Positions 38,078-51,500 of a stretch of 64,000 bases of DNA are shown here, one piece after another. The notes under the pieces were generated by a model. The model saw only the letters and a program-made list of their open reading frames with translations, was not told the DNA's origin and ran no database searches. The stretch is from NCBI RefSeq assembly GCF_036370855.1, contig NC_088113.1:20356501-20420500 (forward strand). Reading direction: 5' to 3'. Origin of the DNA: Dromaius novaehollandiae (taxonomy: Eukaryota > Chordata > Aves > Casuariiformes > Dromaiidae). Position 1 is the first letter of the stretch; every line of letters starts with the position of its first letter. Position numbers and translations under genes: made by a program.

Positions 38078-38215
38078 GCTTTGTGAACTCGCACCAATGG
38101 CCGGCAGGTACGTCGCGAGCTAGGACACAGCCTGCTCTATGGCGCCTCCTGAGCCCGGGACCTACTTTTAGAAACTTTTCTGCGCGGATTCTGTTTCGCT
38201 CGGCCACCGCCGACG
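38078..38215 (+). other. HELZ2: HELZ2 5' UTR with a short upstream ORF
   Basis: A pyrimidine-rich run ends in TTCTTCGCCAG, so the first coding exon probably begins at 38078. An upstream ORF of eight codons (MAGRYVAS) runs from 38097 to the TAG at 38121-38123 and stops 92 nt before the main ATG. The HELZ2 frame is open upstream only back to a TGA at 38150-38152 and contains no ATG there. Confidence 0.5.
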
Positions 38216-39543
38216 ATGCCGATGGCGAACGGCCTCTCCGTGCCGCTGGACCGCCTCCAGCGGCAGCTGGAGCTGTGCCTGGTGTGCTCCAAATGCAGCG
38301 TGAAGGAAAACGAGATCACCTACCAGCTGAAGGAGGTGGAGCACAAATGCATGTACGAGATCCTCCTCGCCAGGTGCAGGGGCAAGAGGAGCACAGCCTG
38401 GAGGAAGGTCTCCAGGCGCCCGGGCTTCCCCAACCCAGCGCGCTACGCGGTCTGCCGGTACTACAACCTGGGCCTGGGCTGCAGCAAGCACAAGAACCAG
38501 TGCACCTTCGCCTGGAGCCCGGAGGAGGCGATGGTGTGGAACTTCGAGCAGGAGCACGAGCTGGAGAGGCGCCTGCTGAAAGCCGAGGTCCTGCGGGCCC
38601 AGCTGGCCGGCTGCCCCAACGGCTTCCCGCCGCCGGACCTGGCCAGCCCCGCGGGGGACATCGTGAGCGAGTTCGGGGGGCGCTTCCAGGAGGTCTGCAA
38701 ACACTGCTTCTTTGGGAGTCCTCCGCAGATCTCCGCGGGCGGCCCGGCCCGGCTCTGCGAGTACCACCGGACCTGGGACCCGCTGTTAGTGCACGTGGCG
38801 TCTGACAGTCGGAGGAAGAAGCAGTACACGGCCGTGCGGCCGTGCCCCGAGTTCCTCCCGTCCCTGAGCTACTGCCGGTACGTCTCCAAGGGCGAGCCGT
38901 GCAAGCACGGCCCGCAGCGGTGCCGCTACGCGCACAGCGACGTGGAGATGGCCGTGTGGCAGGCGGAGAGGAAGCACGGCTTGGCTCGCCCGGACCTGCT
39001 GCCCGCCTCGGGGACGTGCGGCGAGAACGGCGAGCAGGCGACGCCCGCCCCGGCTCACTTCTACTGCCGGGTCTGCCTGGTGACCTTCAGCTCGCAGGAG
39101 AGCTTCGAGAACCACTGCTCCTCCGTGGAGCACATGCAGATGATCTCGGCCGACACCACGGTCCAGTGGCTCCACCGCGCACCGCCTCTCGGGCTGACGA
39201 AGTTCTCGCTGTGCAGCAGGTAGGACACCAGCCTCGTGCCGCGAGCGAGAAGCCAGGCTCTGGTTGCTCCTGCCCCTCGGGATGTGTGCAGCCGGGGAGG
39301 GGGCGGGGGGCTGCTTCATCCTGCCGTGGGTCAGACCCACAGGGCTCCTCTCCTTACAGAGCAGAGGCGTGCGAGTTCGGCGATAGCTGCACCAAGGCCC
39401 ATTCCGCTGAGGAGCTGCAGGAGTGGATCCAGAGGGTGAAGGTTGCTGTGAGGAAGAAGAAGCAGGCCCTGAAGGACGGGCTCTTGTCCTACCAGGATCG
39501 GCTCATCGCTGAGTACCAGAAGTGCTCCAACGAAGTGTTCATC
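38216..39543 (+). other. HELZ2: HELZ2 N-terminal zinc-finger region (coding exons 1-2)
   Basis: Visible fingers: C80-x8-C89-x6-C96, where the expected histidine is replaced by an FAW sequence; a full CCCH finger C220-x8-C229-x6-C236-x3-H240; a C2H2 finger C284, C287, H300, H306; and a CCCH-like C333-x5-C339-x5-C345-x3-H349 that spans the exon 1/2 junction. These are expected to bind RNA or protein partners. The junction is supported by this finger closing only after splicing. Confidence 0.85.
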
Positions 39544-42500
39544 GTAAGTCCTGGGCTGAGGGTGGGAAGCAAGTTGGTTTTCTGGAGCAGAGTGCTTCTG
39601 CCAATGATGCAAAGTCTCTTGCGTGAGAACTTGGGAATGAAACCGGCAGTTCGCGTTCCTAATGGTTTAACCTCCAGAGGTGGGCGAGATGCAGAATGCT
39701 CTGGAGAGGCTTTTGCCGTCGCTGTTTCTTTAGCCTCTTTAGAAACAGCAACCTGAGCATCAAGGAGTCTCGCTATTTGCCCGACCAGGCTGCTCTGCCT
39801 TGTGTCTTTTTATTTCCTGAGGCTGCTACGTGGAAAAACTGAGCACCAGTGTTTGCTCCTTTTGTCTACTCTGAGCTGTGAGAATTTACTGCTGGTCCTC
39901 TCTGGGAAGGAGGTAGCCTAAAAGCGAAGGATGAAGATAGTCAGGTGGAAGGCTCCGGAGTTTGTCCCTGGAATATTGCCTTCAGCCTCCCTCCTCTTGT
40001 GCCTCCCCTGTAGATGGCTGAGCATGTCGACGGTGTTACGGTTATGTGTGAGCAGCCCCTGCACGTGCAGTCGGAGGACAGGAGGATGAAACACAGGTGG
40101 AAGTTCAGAGTCCACTCCCAGGTAAGCTTCATTCTGCGTAAAGGGAGCCTGAGACCATGCTGGCTCTGGGTGAGAGCACCTGCTCCTGTGCACAGTCCCT
40201 GGTTTTGCCTTGTCCATTTTTTCTCTCTGTGAGGGTCTTAGCACAAGAACAGGGATTTGGGGATGTCCACGTGAGGACGTGTTAAGCATTCTGGAGCCTG
40301 CTGAGCAGAAGGCGCTCCGCAGCCCTGAGCGTGGGCTGTCACAGCCTGTGTTTGCGCTTGAGCTGGGGCCCTTCGGGGAGACCGCGTGGGGTATGCAGTC
40401 ACCCGTGTCTCCTGTCCCTTCTCACGCAGTGGGTCCCCAGTGTGTACCTAGCTGCTCTGAACATGTCCTGCACGTAGTCAGAAAGAGCAAGATTCAGTCA
40501 CCTTCCTGCCCAGAATTTCGTGGGTGTTGGGGGCAAGAGGCTGGGTCTAACTGTTTTCTGCCAGCTTGTGAGATTTACCATTTATGGAAGACTATCTTAA
40601 CTGTTATACAGATGAAACCCGAGGTTTTTAAAAGCTTGAAGTAATTGCTAGGGGCAAGTTCCTTTCTGGAGAATTTCAAGAACTCTGTAGGTTTAGTGTG
40701 GTGTCCTGGTCCTGCAACAGCTTTTGATGGGAAATGCTCCTGGGAAGATCTCACGAGCCATTGGGTCCACAGAGCTCTCCGCAAGGAAGCAGCCAGGTAG
40801 ATGTCACGACGCGTTCTTGTCTCCTCCGCTGGCAGGTGCCTCTGAAGCATGTGGCGCTTCTGAAGAGGGAACCTGGAGTCACCTTCTACCTCTCGGGGGA
40901 TGGATTTTCACGGGGCCTCCACTACATCAGGGGGGAGCACTTGAAAGCTCTGCCCTCCTCCCCACACACGTTCGTGGTGGAGGTTTGCATGGAGTGCTGC
41001 ACGCTGGGAGTTTTCGAGCAGTGGGTGGTGTTCGACTTTGACAGCCGCCCTGTCCTCATCCAGAAGATCCGGGCCAAGGTGGGCCGGCGGGAGCTTCCTT
41101 GGCAGATCCCAGCCAGCAGAGAGAGTAGCCGTCCCGTGAACTTTGTGCGGTGGCACAGCGGTAACCGGGTCATCATTCCCAGTGTGCCGAGGACCAGCGA
41201 TGAGGTGGATCTGCTGGCCAAGTACAAACCACCTGCTCTGTCTCTGGACTTTCGGCATGAGGGCTGCGCGAATGTTCCCATCACCCGTCTCACCTATAGG
41301 GACAGGATGCACAGCTTCCTCTTCCGGGAGGAAGAAGCCGAACAGGCTCTCATTGCCAGGTAAGTACCCGTTGTGTATCCACATGGGTCCTCCGAGCCGT
41401 GGATCACGGGCCCGTCGCTAACTCTGCCTTTGGGGCCATGCAAATATCGAAGATCCAGTCTCCATCTCTTCTGGGTTGTGTCCTCAGGCGCCTGTTGGGC
41501 CTTCCCAGAAAAACGGAAAGCTGCCAAGAGAGGTGTCTCGCTGGCTAATGATAGGCGGGGAAGGACCGTGCCTTGCTCTGTGGATGCGGTTTAGGTAGCA
41601 GCACGGTTCCTGTCTCTGTGCTCAGGTAGCCAGCAGGCACTCTCTCCTCTGCAGCACGGGGGGTGACTGAACTCATCAGCCAGTTCTCTGCTGTTAATTT
41701 GGGTGGTTCTGCCTTTCAGACTCAACCTCCGGGTCTCCATCGTGTTGACCCAGATGCTGCAAAGCCTTTCCGTGGGAATGAAGTGTGCCCTGTCTGGAGA
41801 GCTGTTTGCTGAAGTGCCTACTCCTTACAACCTCTCGCCAGACACGGACGAGGGGTATCTGCTGAACAGGTCGGTGCCCATTGCTTTCCTGGCACTTGAC
41901 CCACCAGTAGACAATCGGGTTTATGAGGTCAATGTGGAGAATAAAGCCACGACGGAGAAGACCATCTGGCTACAGATACCAAAGAGATGCTGCTCTGAGT
42001 TGAACTTCAAGCCAAACACCTCCTACAATGTGGAGATCCAGTTCCAAATCGACCGGCTGCTGTTCCGGCAGTGGCACCACGCTGTTGACCGCCTGTTGGA
42101 TGAGAAGCTGGTCCTACCTGATGTTGCCAGTTGTTCTATCCCCTATTCTCCTGAGCTACCACAGAAAGGGAACAGCAAGCAGAAACTAGCCATCTCCTTC
42201 ATCACGGGCAAAGCAATCAGCAGCCGGCAGGTCCCACCTCTTCTGATCTATGGGCCTTTTGGCACGGGGAAGACGTTCACCTTGGCCATGGCCACCATGG
42301 AGATCCTCAGGCAGCCCAACACGCGGGTGCTGATCTGCACTCACACTAACAGGTTAGCAGGGAGGAGGTGAAGAGGTAACCGGAGTCGGGTGCCTGGTTC
42401 CTGTGCTGGGTCAGCACATGCGTGAAGGGGTAAAGGGGAGCCAGGGTGCATGAGACGGAGCTAAGCTGGCCTTTTCTTAATATATATTTCAATTAATAAA

Positions 42501-45500
42501 TAAAAATGAACTATTTATTTAAATAGATTTTTCTAGCACTTCTGCTAAAAAGGAGCCTGGCGTGGGTGGAAGTGTTTGTGGAAAGTTGGCGTGTTCCTGC
42601 TTGGCAGGGATGGAAAGATGGTTGATTTCTTTCTAGCCCTTGCTGTGTAGCAGAAGTGGAAAGCCATCCCCTGGTCTTGTTGGGATGATACTATGCTCTA
42701 CTTCCCCTTGAAAGCTATTGTGCTCTGTGCCCATGTCAATGTTTTGACTTTTCCAGGGAGAGCTTGGGGAAGAGGGAAATGTAGATCTGGTCTGACTGCT
42801 GTTGAATCTGCCTTGAGAGAATCCAGGCCAAGATTGTTAAAATTAGAACAGTTATGCTCAGAAGAATGTCCATATCCATTTCTGCAGGCTGTTATTGCCT
42901 TACTTTTTAATGTATAATAAATGGTAGCTTCTAATCTTAGCCCGTTTCAGGCTGTCTGGTTGCACTGAAGCTTGCTCTGTGCCGATCTTGCACCATCCAC
43001 CTGGGCTGGGGGTGCTGGGAAGGTTAGCTGTCAGGAGAGAGGTGTGCCGGACCACATTTGTGTAGCTTGATCCTGTGGAGATGCAGGCCCAGATATTTTG
43101 CTGGGCACACTGCATTTTGAGTGTCATCTCCCTCTGAGCGTTGAGAGGTCCCTTAGTCTCCAGTATCAATACGTATTTTAAACCATACTCTCAAAACATG
43201 CTCGGAATTGGTGGTTGTGTAAATGCAGGCTTTGCACGTTTGTGAATAGCTCTTTTGAGGAACATTGTCAGCTAAAGCTGGGGGTGATTTTGGCACCTTG
43301 TTGATGAATGATTAGATAGCGCACTGGGGTGAGGGTCTTGTATAAGAACAGCACTTAAATTCCGTGACGGTTTCCCCCGTTCTTCCCATGCAGTGCTGCT
43401 GACATCTACATCCGGGAGTATTTCCATAACTACGTAACCAAAGGGCGACCATGGGCGGTTCCCTTGAGGATTATATCCACTGACCGTCCCATCAACCTGA
43501 CGGACACCACCACCCAGATGTACTGCTGTCTCTCTGCGGACCAGCGCTCCTTCAGGCACCCCACGCGGGAGGAGATTGACAGGCACCGCATAATTATTAC
43601 CACCTCCATGTTATCTAAGAACCTGAAGGTGCCTCCGGGTTACTTCACTCACATCATGATCGACGAGGCTGCTCAGATGCTGGAATGCGAAGCTTTGGTT
43701 CCGCTCTCATATGCCACTTTTGAGACTCGGATTGTCCTAGCTGGGGACCACATGCAGATAACCCCAAAGCTGTTCTGCGTTGGAGATGGACAGGCTGCCG
43801 ATCACACCCTGTTAAACCGACTCTTCCAGTTTTACCAGAAGGAGAGGCATGAAGTGGCTGTGAAGAGCAGGATCATCTTCAATGAGAATTATCGTTCCAC
43901 TGCAGACATAATTGAATTTGTCTCCAAGCACTTCTATGTCGGCAAAGGCAATGCTATCCAAGCCAGCGGGAACATCCCACCCCACCCAGAAATCTACCCG
44001 CTCATGTTCTGCCACGTGCCTGGCATGGCTGAGAGGGATATGTCCATGACTTCCTGGCACAACACCTCAGAGATAGCGCAAGTGATTGAGAAAGTGCAGG
44101 AGCTATTCGAGAAGTGGCCAGACGAGTGGGGTGTCCAAAATCTGAAGAGGATCTGTGTGGTCTCCCATGGGACGCAGGTGTGTAGGAGAACCACATGTCC
44201 CTCAACTGAAGGGGGTCTGCATGCACCACTCTGCTCTCTAAATGCTCCCTAGTAGGTGCTGGACTCTGTTTATGGTAAATCTGTCTCTCTCATGCTGGCA
44301 AACGTAGGGAATCTGAGAGTCTTGCATGCCAACGACGTGTTTTTCTAGGCGTGATCCATTTAGGTGGCATGGAATGGGCAGTCAGAGCAGAGATGCCTCA
44401 TGGTGGGATGGGGTTTAGTTAAAGATTTCTTTTAGCATCCTCTGAGCAGGTGAACTACAGCTCAGACTGGGAAAGCAGGCCAAAATCAGCACAGGACATG
44501 TAATTTGCTGTCAGGTAACTTTCTCAGGGAACTTGTAGTTGAGAAGGAAACGTCTGTAGTGCTGAGGGTGCAGGGAGCTTGGAGGTGTGTGGGGGGGGGG
44601 CTTTGTGACCTGAACCTGCCCTCAGGTTTGTGACTCTCTTTCTTAATAGGTTTCTGCCACAAGGCAAGCGCTGAGGAAGAAGCACCTACAAGATGTGGTG
44701 GTAGAAAACTACGAAAACTTGCCAGGTTTGTGTTCTGTGCAGTGGTTATTAATGCCTGGCGGCGTTTTGAGGTCTCCTGTGCTCTGGGGAGAGCTTTTCC
44801 AGCTGTGTCAGCAGACAGGAGGGTCTATTGCAGCTGGAGTCACCATGCAATGGGCAGGGGGATCAGACACTGGGTCATTAGCAGAGGTCCTTCTGGCATC
44901 TTAATCTTTGTCAACTCTCCCTTTGGCATTTTAGCAAGGATGATGGAGCAAATGGGTCCTGATGTGCTTGCTCTTCCTCGTGGCTAGCATGGTGGTTTCT
45001 CCTGGCTGCTTTCCTTGCTGTGCCTGCTGTCCAGCTGCTGGCCACGTGCATTTATGCACGTCTCTTATACTGGATACCCCGGCTTTTTAAAGCTCATCTA
45101 GCATGTGTCCATATGTGCATTTCCACGCAAAATATCCCTGTTGATCTCACGGCAAAACACCTCTCCGGGAGAGTGTATGTCATGCTGTTAGGCCGACCTT
45201 CCCAACCCTTCCCATTGCTCTCCCCCTGCTCCAGATGCTGGGAGCAAGCAGCTGTGGCCCACTTCACGTTGATTAGGAGTGAGCGTGTGGAGCTCCTCTG
45301 GCTGGTTTCCATCCTTGTCTAGTTGGTACCAGTGATTCTTTGGTTTCCTCCTTTTCTTAGTGAATAGGATTTCACATTGAATTAAATCTGTACCCAACAG
45401 TCAACTTGTTAGAATTTATGGATGTTACTTTGTAGGAGGGTGAAAACCCTGTAAGTGGGAACTGCTCAGTTATAACCTTGGCTTGTGCTCTCAGCAGCAG

Positions 45501-48500
45501 AAAAGCACTCACTCAAAGCATCCCAGAGACTTCAGCATGTGTGAATCATGTAAAGCCCCCAGCGCCAGTGGGGGAGGCTAGTAATAAAAATGAATTGAAA
45601 CCGAGATGGCCTGTGGGTACCAACTGCAGCATGAACTGCAGAACAGCTAGCTAAAGGAATCCGCTGCACTTGATGAGAGGGGGATGGGGTGTTTTTGTCT
45701 TCAAAGGCTTGGTTTATGACTCATCCATGTTTTTATTATTACTATTTTTTTATTGTACAGCTGGGACATCTCATGGTGAGAATAACTGACCCCTGGAGTG
45801 TGTTTCTGATCTCCACCCCCTTTCTTTACAGTCTCTTTTCAGCTCTGACATCACTGGGGTGCTCTTGCTGTTTGTTATTTGTAGCGTGATCAGCCAGCAG
45901 AGCTGTCCTTGAAGGGAGGAGGGAAACTTGTGAATGGTCACAGTTCTTGTTCCTGCAAAATCCTCGATTCCCCCAGGAATTTGGGATTCACAGAAGACTC
46001 CACCCTTGTTTGCGAAGAGTGGATAGTGGGGGATGCTGGTGGCACTGAATGCAGTGCTGGTCCATGAGTGCTCGCTGCTGCGCTAGTCGGCTGTCCCACC
46101 TCTTTCTGCATGCTTCCCCCCGCTCCTGGGGCTTGTGCAGTGGTGCCCTCGTGGTGTCTATCCTGGCTTACGCGTGCAGGCCCTCGCGATCCCCGAGACC
46201 TGCTTTATTTAGGTAAAGCAGCTTCTGTGACTCGGACAAGTGGGCTTATAGCCTGCCGCTGCCAGTGCAGCTGCAACCACGTAATGCAGCGTAGGTGTGC
46301 AGAGACACTTAGAGCAGCCAGAGAGGGTCTTCCCCGTTGGGTTCCCCTCACTGACTTCTCCGTTGTCCCCTCCCGTGCAGGGCGGGAGTTCCGGGTCATC
46401 ATCATCAGCACGGTCCACACCAGCGAGAGTCTGCGCAGCTCTGCCTCCCACCACCTGGAGTTCTTCAATGAAGCCAGAGTGCTCAACACCATCATGACCA
46501 GGGCTCAGTCGCTGGTGGTTGTGGTGGGCGATGCCGTGGCCTTGTGCTCCCACGGCCGGTGCAGCAAGGTGTGGAAACGCTTCATCCAGGAGTGCATCGA
46601 GAAGGGGACCGTGACGCCGGAGAACCTGACAATGGCGCAGATCAAACAGGCTGCGTGTGACAAGGAGAGCTGGAGCAGGAGGAGCCCGGAGAGGGATGAG
46701 GAGGACAGCGACACCGATTCCTGGAGCTCTGAGGCTGATAGCATAAATCCCGATGATCCAATTCTCCAGGAGCTCTTAGATGAGAGCAAGAATGTCCTGG
46801 TGACAGTGTCCGAAGAAGGGCTGCTGAACGTGAAGTCTGACGCTTCAAACCGGTGGGAAGACACCCAGGAATATGTCAACTTCTCCTCTCAGATGATGCA
46901 GGAGTATCTCCACATGCACCCCAAAATGTACAAGAGGTGCGAGCTGATCAAAGAGGGATTTGACAAAGCTTCTGCCTTCACCCTCAATGACTTCCCTGCT
47001 ATGACCATTCAGATTAAAGGCAGGGTTCACTGCGGGACGGCCTTCACTGGGGATGAAGTGCTCGTGGAAATCCTGCAGAGCAGCACGGCCGACAGTGGCA
47101 GCCTCCGCCCTCAAGGGAAGGTGGTGGGCATATTAAAGCGTGCCGAGAAAGAACGGACCTTTATCTGCATGATGGACGAGTTCGATCCCCGGGTGATGAT
47201 ACCCATTGATCGCACTGTCACCAAAATATTTGTCCCAGGGCTGAAAGAAAAACCAAATGTCATTCCCATCCGCAGGCTTGTCAATGGGAAGTACAGAGTG
47301 GTCAGCTGTGAGAAGATCGTCCAGGAGACAAGGAGATGCCAGCTCTTCTGTGTCCAGATTATCTCCTGGCGAGAAGGGTTTTACTACCCTTTGGGGATAA
47401 TAACTGAGATTCTGCACGTTGCGTTGACATTGGAAGCAGGCCTAAAGATCCTTGACATGGAGTATGGTTTGGAAAATAAATATCCAGCTGTCGTTACCAG
47501 GGAATTGGCCAAATACACCTCCAGCAAACCGAACCTCATCAAGGAAAACCTGAAGGACTGTCGGAGTTACCTGACCTTCACTGTTGACCCCCAAGGTGCT
47601 AAGGATTTAGATGATGCTGTCAGCGTTAGGGATCTGGGAGGCCATTATGAGATCGGGGTCCACATTGCAGATGTGGCTGGCATCATTCCCAAAGGCAGTG
47701 TCTTGGACGTGGAAGCAAAGAAACGGGGCACCACGTATTACGCTCCCGACCGGGAGCCACTGTGCATGTTCCCACCCCAAATTAGCCAGGAAATCTGTAG
47801 CCTCCTGCCGCAGGAAGAGCGTCGTGTGATCTCACTGTTTGTCACCGTAGAAAAGAAGACTGATACGTTGATAAAGGGAATCTTTGCCATGTCTGTGATC
47901 CGCTCAGACAGGCAGCTCTCCTATGAAGAGGCAGAGCTCTTAATTAAGAACCACTACAGGGGAGAGGCAGATGCCCTTCACTTTGACACCCTGGAGGACT
48001 GCATCGCTGTGGCTTATCACTTCTCCAGGATCCACCGGAAGTTTCGGCTGCAGGATGACTGTTTCTACGACCAGCTAGATGAGGAAAGCTCCCCAGGTAA
48101 CAGAGGTTCCCATCAAATGATAGAGGAGTTCATGATCATGTTCAACAGTTTCGTGGCTGAATTCCTCACCAACCAGGAGGACACCAGAAATGTCACTCCT
48201 CTCCGGTGTCAGAGCGAGCCAAACCCTCAACAGTTATCACTCATGAGAAGCAAGTACAGCCACATCATTCCTTTGTCCATCCATCTCTCACACCATCTGG
48301 GAGATGTGCTTCCCAGTCAAGTTCCATCCGCTCCAAAAGATGTGGAGTTCGGCATCCTGGCCCCGCTTTGGGAGCACCTACGGTCAGCCGCTAATGTCTG
48401 CGATTTCCACAAGATGCTAGACCTTATTGTCACTGATGACATCCACCCGAAGCTGGCCCCGGTGGCACTGGAGTTCAGGAGACTGCTCGGCCGCTCTTAT

Positions 48501-51500
48501 TTCAGTCGCTCCAACTCCACTGCGCAGTCAAAAGCAGGCCATTACTCCTTGCACGTTGACTCATACACCTGGGCTTCCTCTCCCATCCGCCGATACATCG
48601 ATGTGGTGGTCCAGCGGCACCTGCATTCTGTGCTCCACAAGAAGCCAATTGCCTATTCTTTGGAGGACATTGAATTTCTCTGTCACGACTTCAACAGGAA
48701 GAATTCCCGGGCTGGGACGTATGAGAAGAGGGCCCACTGCCTGCAGATGGCCACTCAGCTGAAATCGCAAGTCCTGCAGAAGGTTGCCTTTGTAGTGGAT
48801 ATCGAAGGGATGAACAAGTACTTTAAGGCCTTGTTTCCACTGAACAGAGAGACTCTTCCGGATCCTCAGTTAATTAACTACAGGGCTCTTCAGCTAGTAG
48901 AGCAGCCCATGTTCATCGTGGAGCGGAACAGCATGAGGCTAATGTGGAAGAGGAGGGTGTATTCTGTGGAGACGATGAAGGAGCACAGCCTGAAGCAGGG
49001 GCCTCTCTGCGACCGCAGCGTCACCCTCTTCAGTGCCCAAGTCTGGAAAAACGTGCTCTCGGCCATCAAAAGTGAGGAGTTTGAGAATGTGGCCCCTCTC
49101 CTTCAGAAGGGTGAGAATCGCCACAAGCGGCAGGTGGGGTGGATAAGGAAAAGCCCATGCTTGCACTACGTGGAGCTGTCCCTGGAGCTGAGCGCTGGTG
49201 ATGCTCTGCAGTTCCAGCTCACCACAGATGTTTTCCGGGGATTCCTGGTGCCCTTTGTGCAGCTGTGGTGTGTGACGCCAGGGTTCGACATCTGTCTGCA
49301 GCACACGGAAAAGCCCATCGATTGCTTCTCCGCGTATGCTACCCAGTCATCCAAAGACAAGTACAAACACGCAGTGGAGTATGACAAAGTGTGGATGCCA
49401 ATGAGCGCCATGGAATCCGCTTCGTGTGCGGTGGCTGAAAATGACTCCATTGTCCTCCAAGATGTCAAAATAACCTGGGCAAAGCAAAGGACAAGCAAAG
49501 GGCAGCTGCAAGGGACCTTCTCTCTAACCAAAAGCTTTTTGGAAGAGTGCTCCATTGAAGTGGACTTCAACCACTGTTACCTGTGCATTCGCTTAAGTGG
49601 GCTGGACCTTAGGAGCTTTAAAAGCAATGAGGAATGCCTTAGCCACGGCCTCCAGAATCTGACTTTGTTTAACAAGGGCAGGTCAGAAAGCAAACTTGTG
49701 GTTGACCCAGGTACGTACACCTGGGTGGCTCATGGGCTCACTGAAGAGTTTGGTGCCGAAGAGTTTGGTGCCGAAGAGAGGTCGGACAAGAGTACTGAGC
49801 AGACTTTGAATTTTTACATCCACCATATGTCTATGGAGAATATTCCCGTGGAAATCTCACAGGATTCTGCCAGGTTCACAGTGGAGCTCATTCCAAAGAT
49901 GTTGCCAGATGTGTAAGTGTGCTTAGCATTCGTTCTCTAATTAACCTTTCGGTCCAAACAGAATAACAGCCTCCCGTGAGACTCCTCTGCTAAACCAAAT
50001 GAGTTGTGCTCATTGGTGTGGCTGATCCTCTGAAAATGTCTTTATTCAGCTTCAACTGGCCATGCTCTTGGGCCGTTAGTGTTTGGTGGGGTGGCTTCAC
50101 GCTCTCCTGGTTGACCTTGAGAATGGAGTTGGGAGGTAGGGGAAGGTGCCATGCTGAAGTTGCACTGGACATCTGTTTCTTATGGTAGTGAATTGCTGCA
50201 ATATATGTTATAAAAGGCGGTGTGAAAGACTGCCTCAGGATTTGTTTAGCAGATGGGTATTCCCTGATTTCCCATTCATTTTCCTTTGTTGTTGCTGTGA
50301 AGCATGATCTGCTATTATTGAAGTAGAGCTGATCTCTGTTTTGCCCTTTGTACTCAGTATGGACTGATAATTGCACCCCAATTGCTGTAGCTTTCCTCAA
50401 GGTGGAGTGTGTTTCCCTTTTTATCTTGAATTTTAGGAAAAATTGGAAGCTAATCAAATAAAATGGAGCGGGGACATAATAAAATGGAGTTGGCACATAA
50501 GTTGTACTCCTTGCTCTGAGCATCTTTGTAGGCTCAGCACTTCAGACAGTTGAGAAATAGTCACAGATACAAAACAGCAGAATAAGACTTGTATGCAAAT
50601 TGTTTTAAGCTCTTTGTGAAAGGACTTAGTGCAAGACCAAAGCAGAGAGAGAATTAAATAAAACAGTTGTACAAAGCTGTGTTATATTCTTCAATATTTT
50701 ATGCCACGTTTCATTCATTCTTGTTTTTCCCTGTCCATCAGACGGAAAGAAATTGCAATTTGGAAGCTCAAGTATGCCTCCGACCTTGCTAAAAGCATCG
50801 CACTAAACCATGAGCCTCCTACAAAAGGTAGGTACAAACATTCATCTTTTTTATGCTATGGCTACTTGCTTCTGGCCAGGTAGGTGCCCTGGCAGTTTCT
50901 GTGGGTCATTGCCATGGGGATCACGCTCGCGGACCATCAGGCCTGCGCAGCACACGCCTCTCTCCTCTTCAGCTAGGAAGTTCCCCTGCCAAGGGCAGGA
51001 AAGGAGCTGTGACACTGCCCGAGTAAAGGTAACGCAGGCGCAGGCTGCCATACTGGAGAGTGATGCAGGTGATGTTTTAATCCCCTGGACTCACAGAGAA
51101 GGTTCATGGGCAGAATTTCTTGGCATGAGGCAAAGATTGCGTTTGGGAGGTCTTGTAACTAGGGCATGATTGCTTGGTACCTGCTGTGTCCTTCCATTGA
51201 ACTGCCTGCATACTCCCTTCAGTAACGTTCCTTAAACTTGTTTTCTTGTCCTCGTACCATAACAGTGATAACATCCAAACTCCTGCTGCAGAAAACCTTT
51301 GATCTCCCTGGGAGTCAAAGGAAGCTCAACCAGAGTCAGAACCAGGCAATTTTAAATGCTCTGCGGAAATCCTTCACGCTCATCCAAGGCCCACCAGGTA
51401 AGGGGGAGGGGAGGGCGCGTGTGCATGTCCTTTGTTGTTAAAGGCAGATTAGAACTAGTCCGTTGCTTTTTGGTGAGGGGGGGGGAGGTAGCACTGATTT

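Noticed and set aside
46068-46380. N-terminal extension of the large HELZ2 exon 8 frame
   Set aside because: This is intron 7 sequence that happens to be open. The acceptor GTGCAG at 46380 and continuity with exon 7 (ENLP then GREF) set the exon start at 46381.
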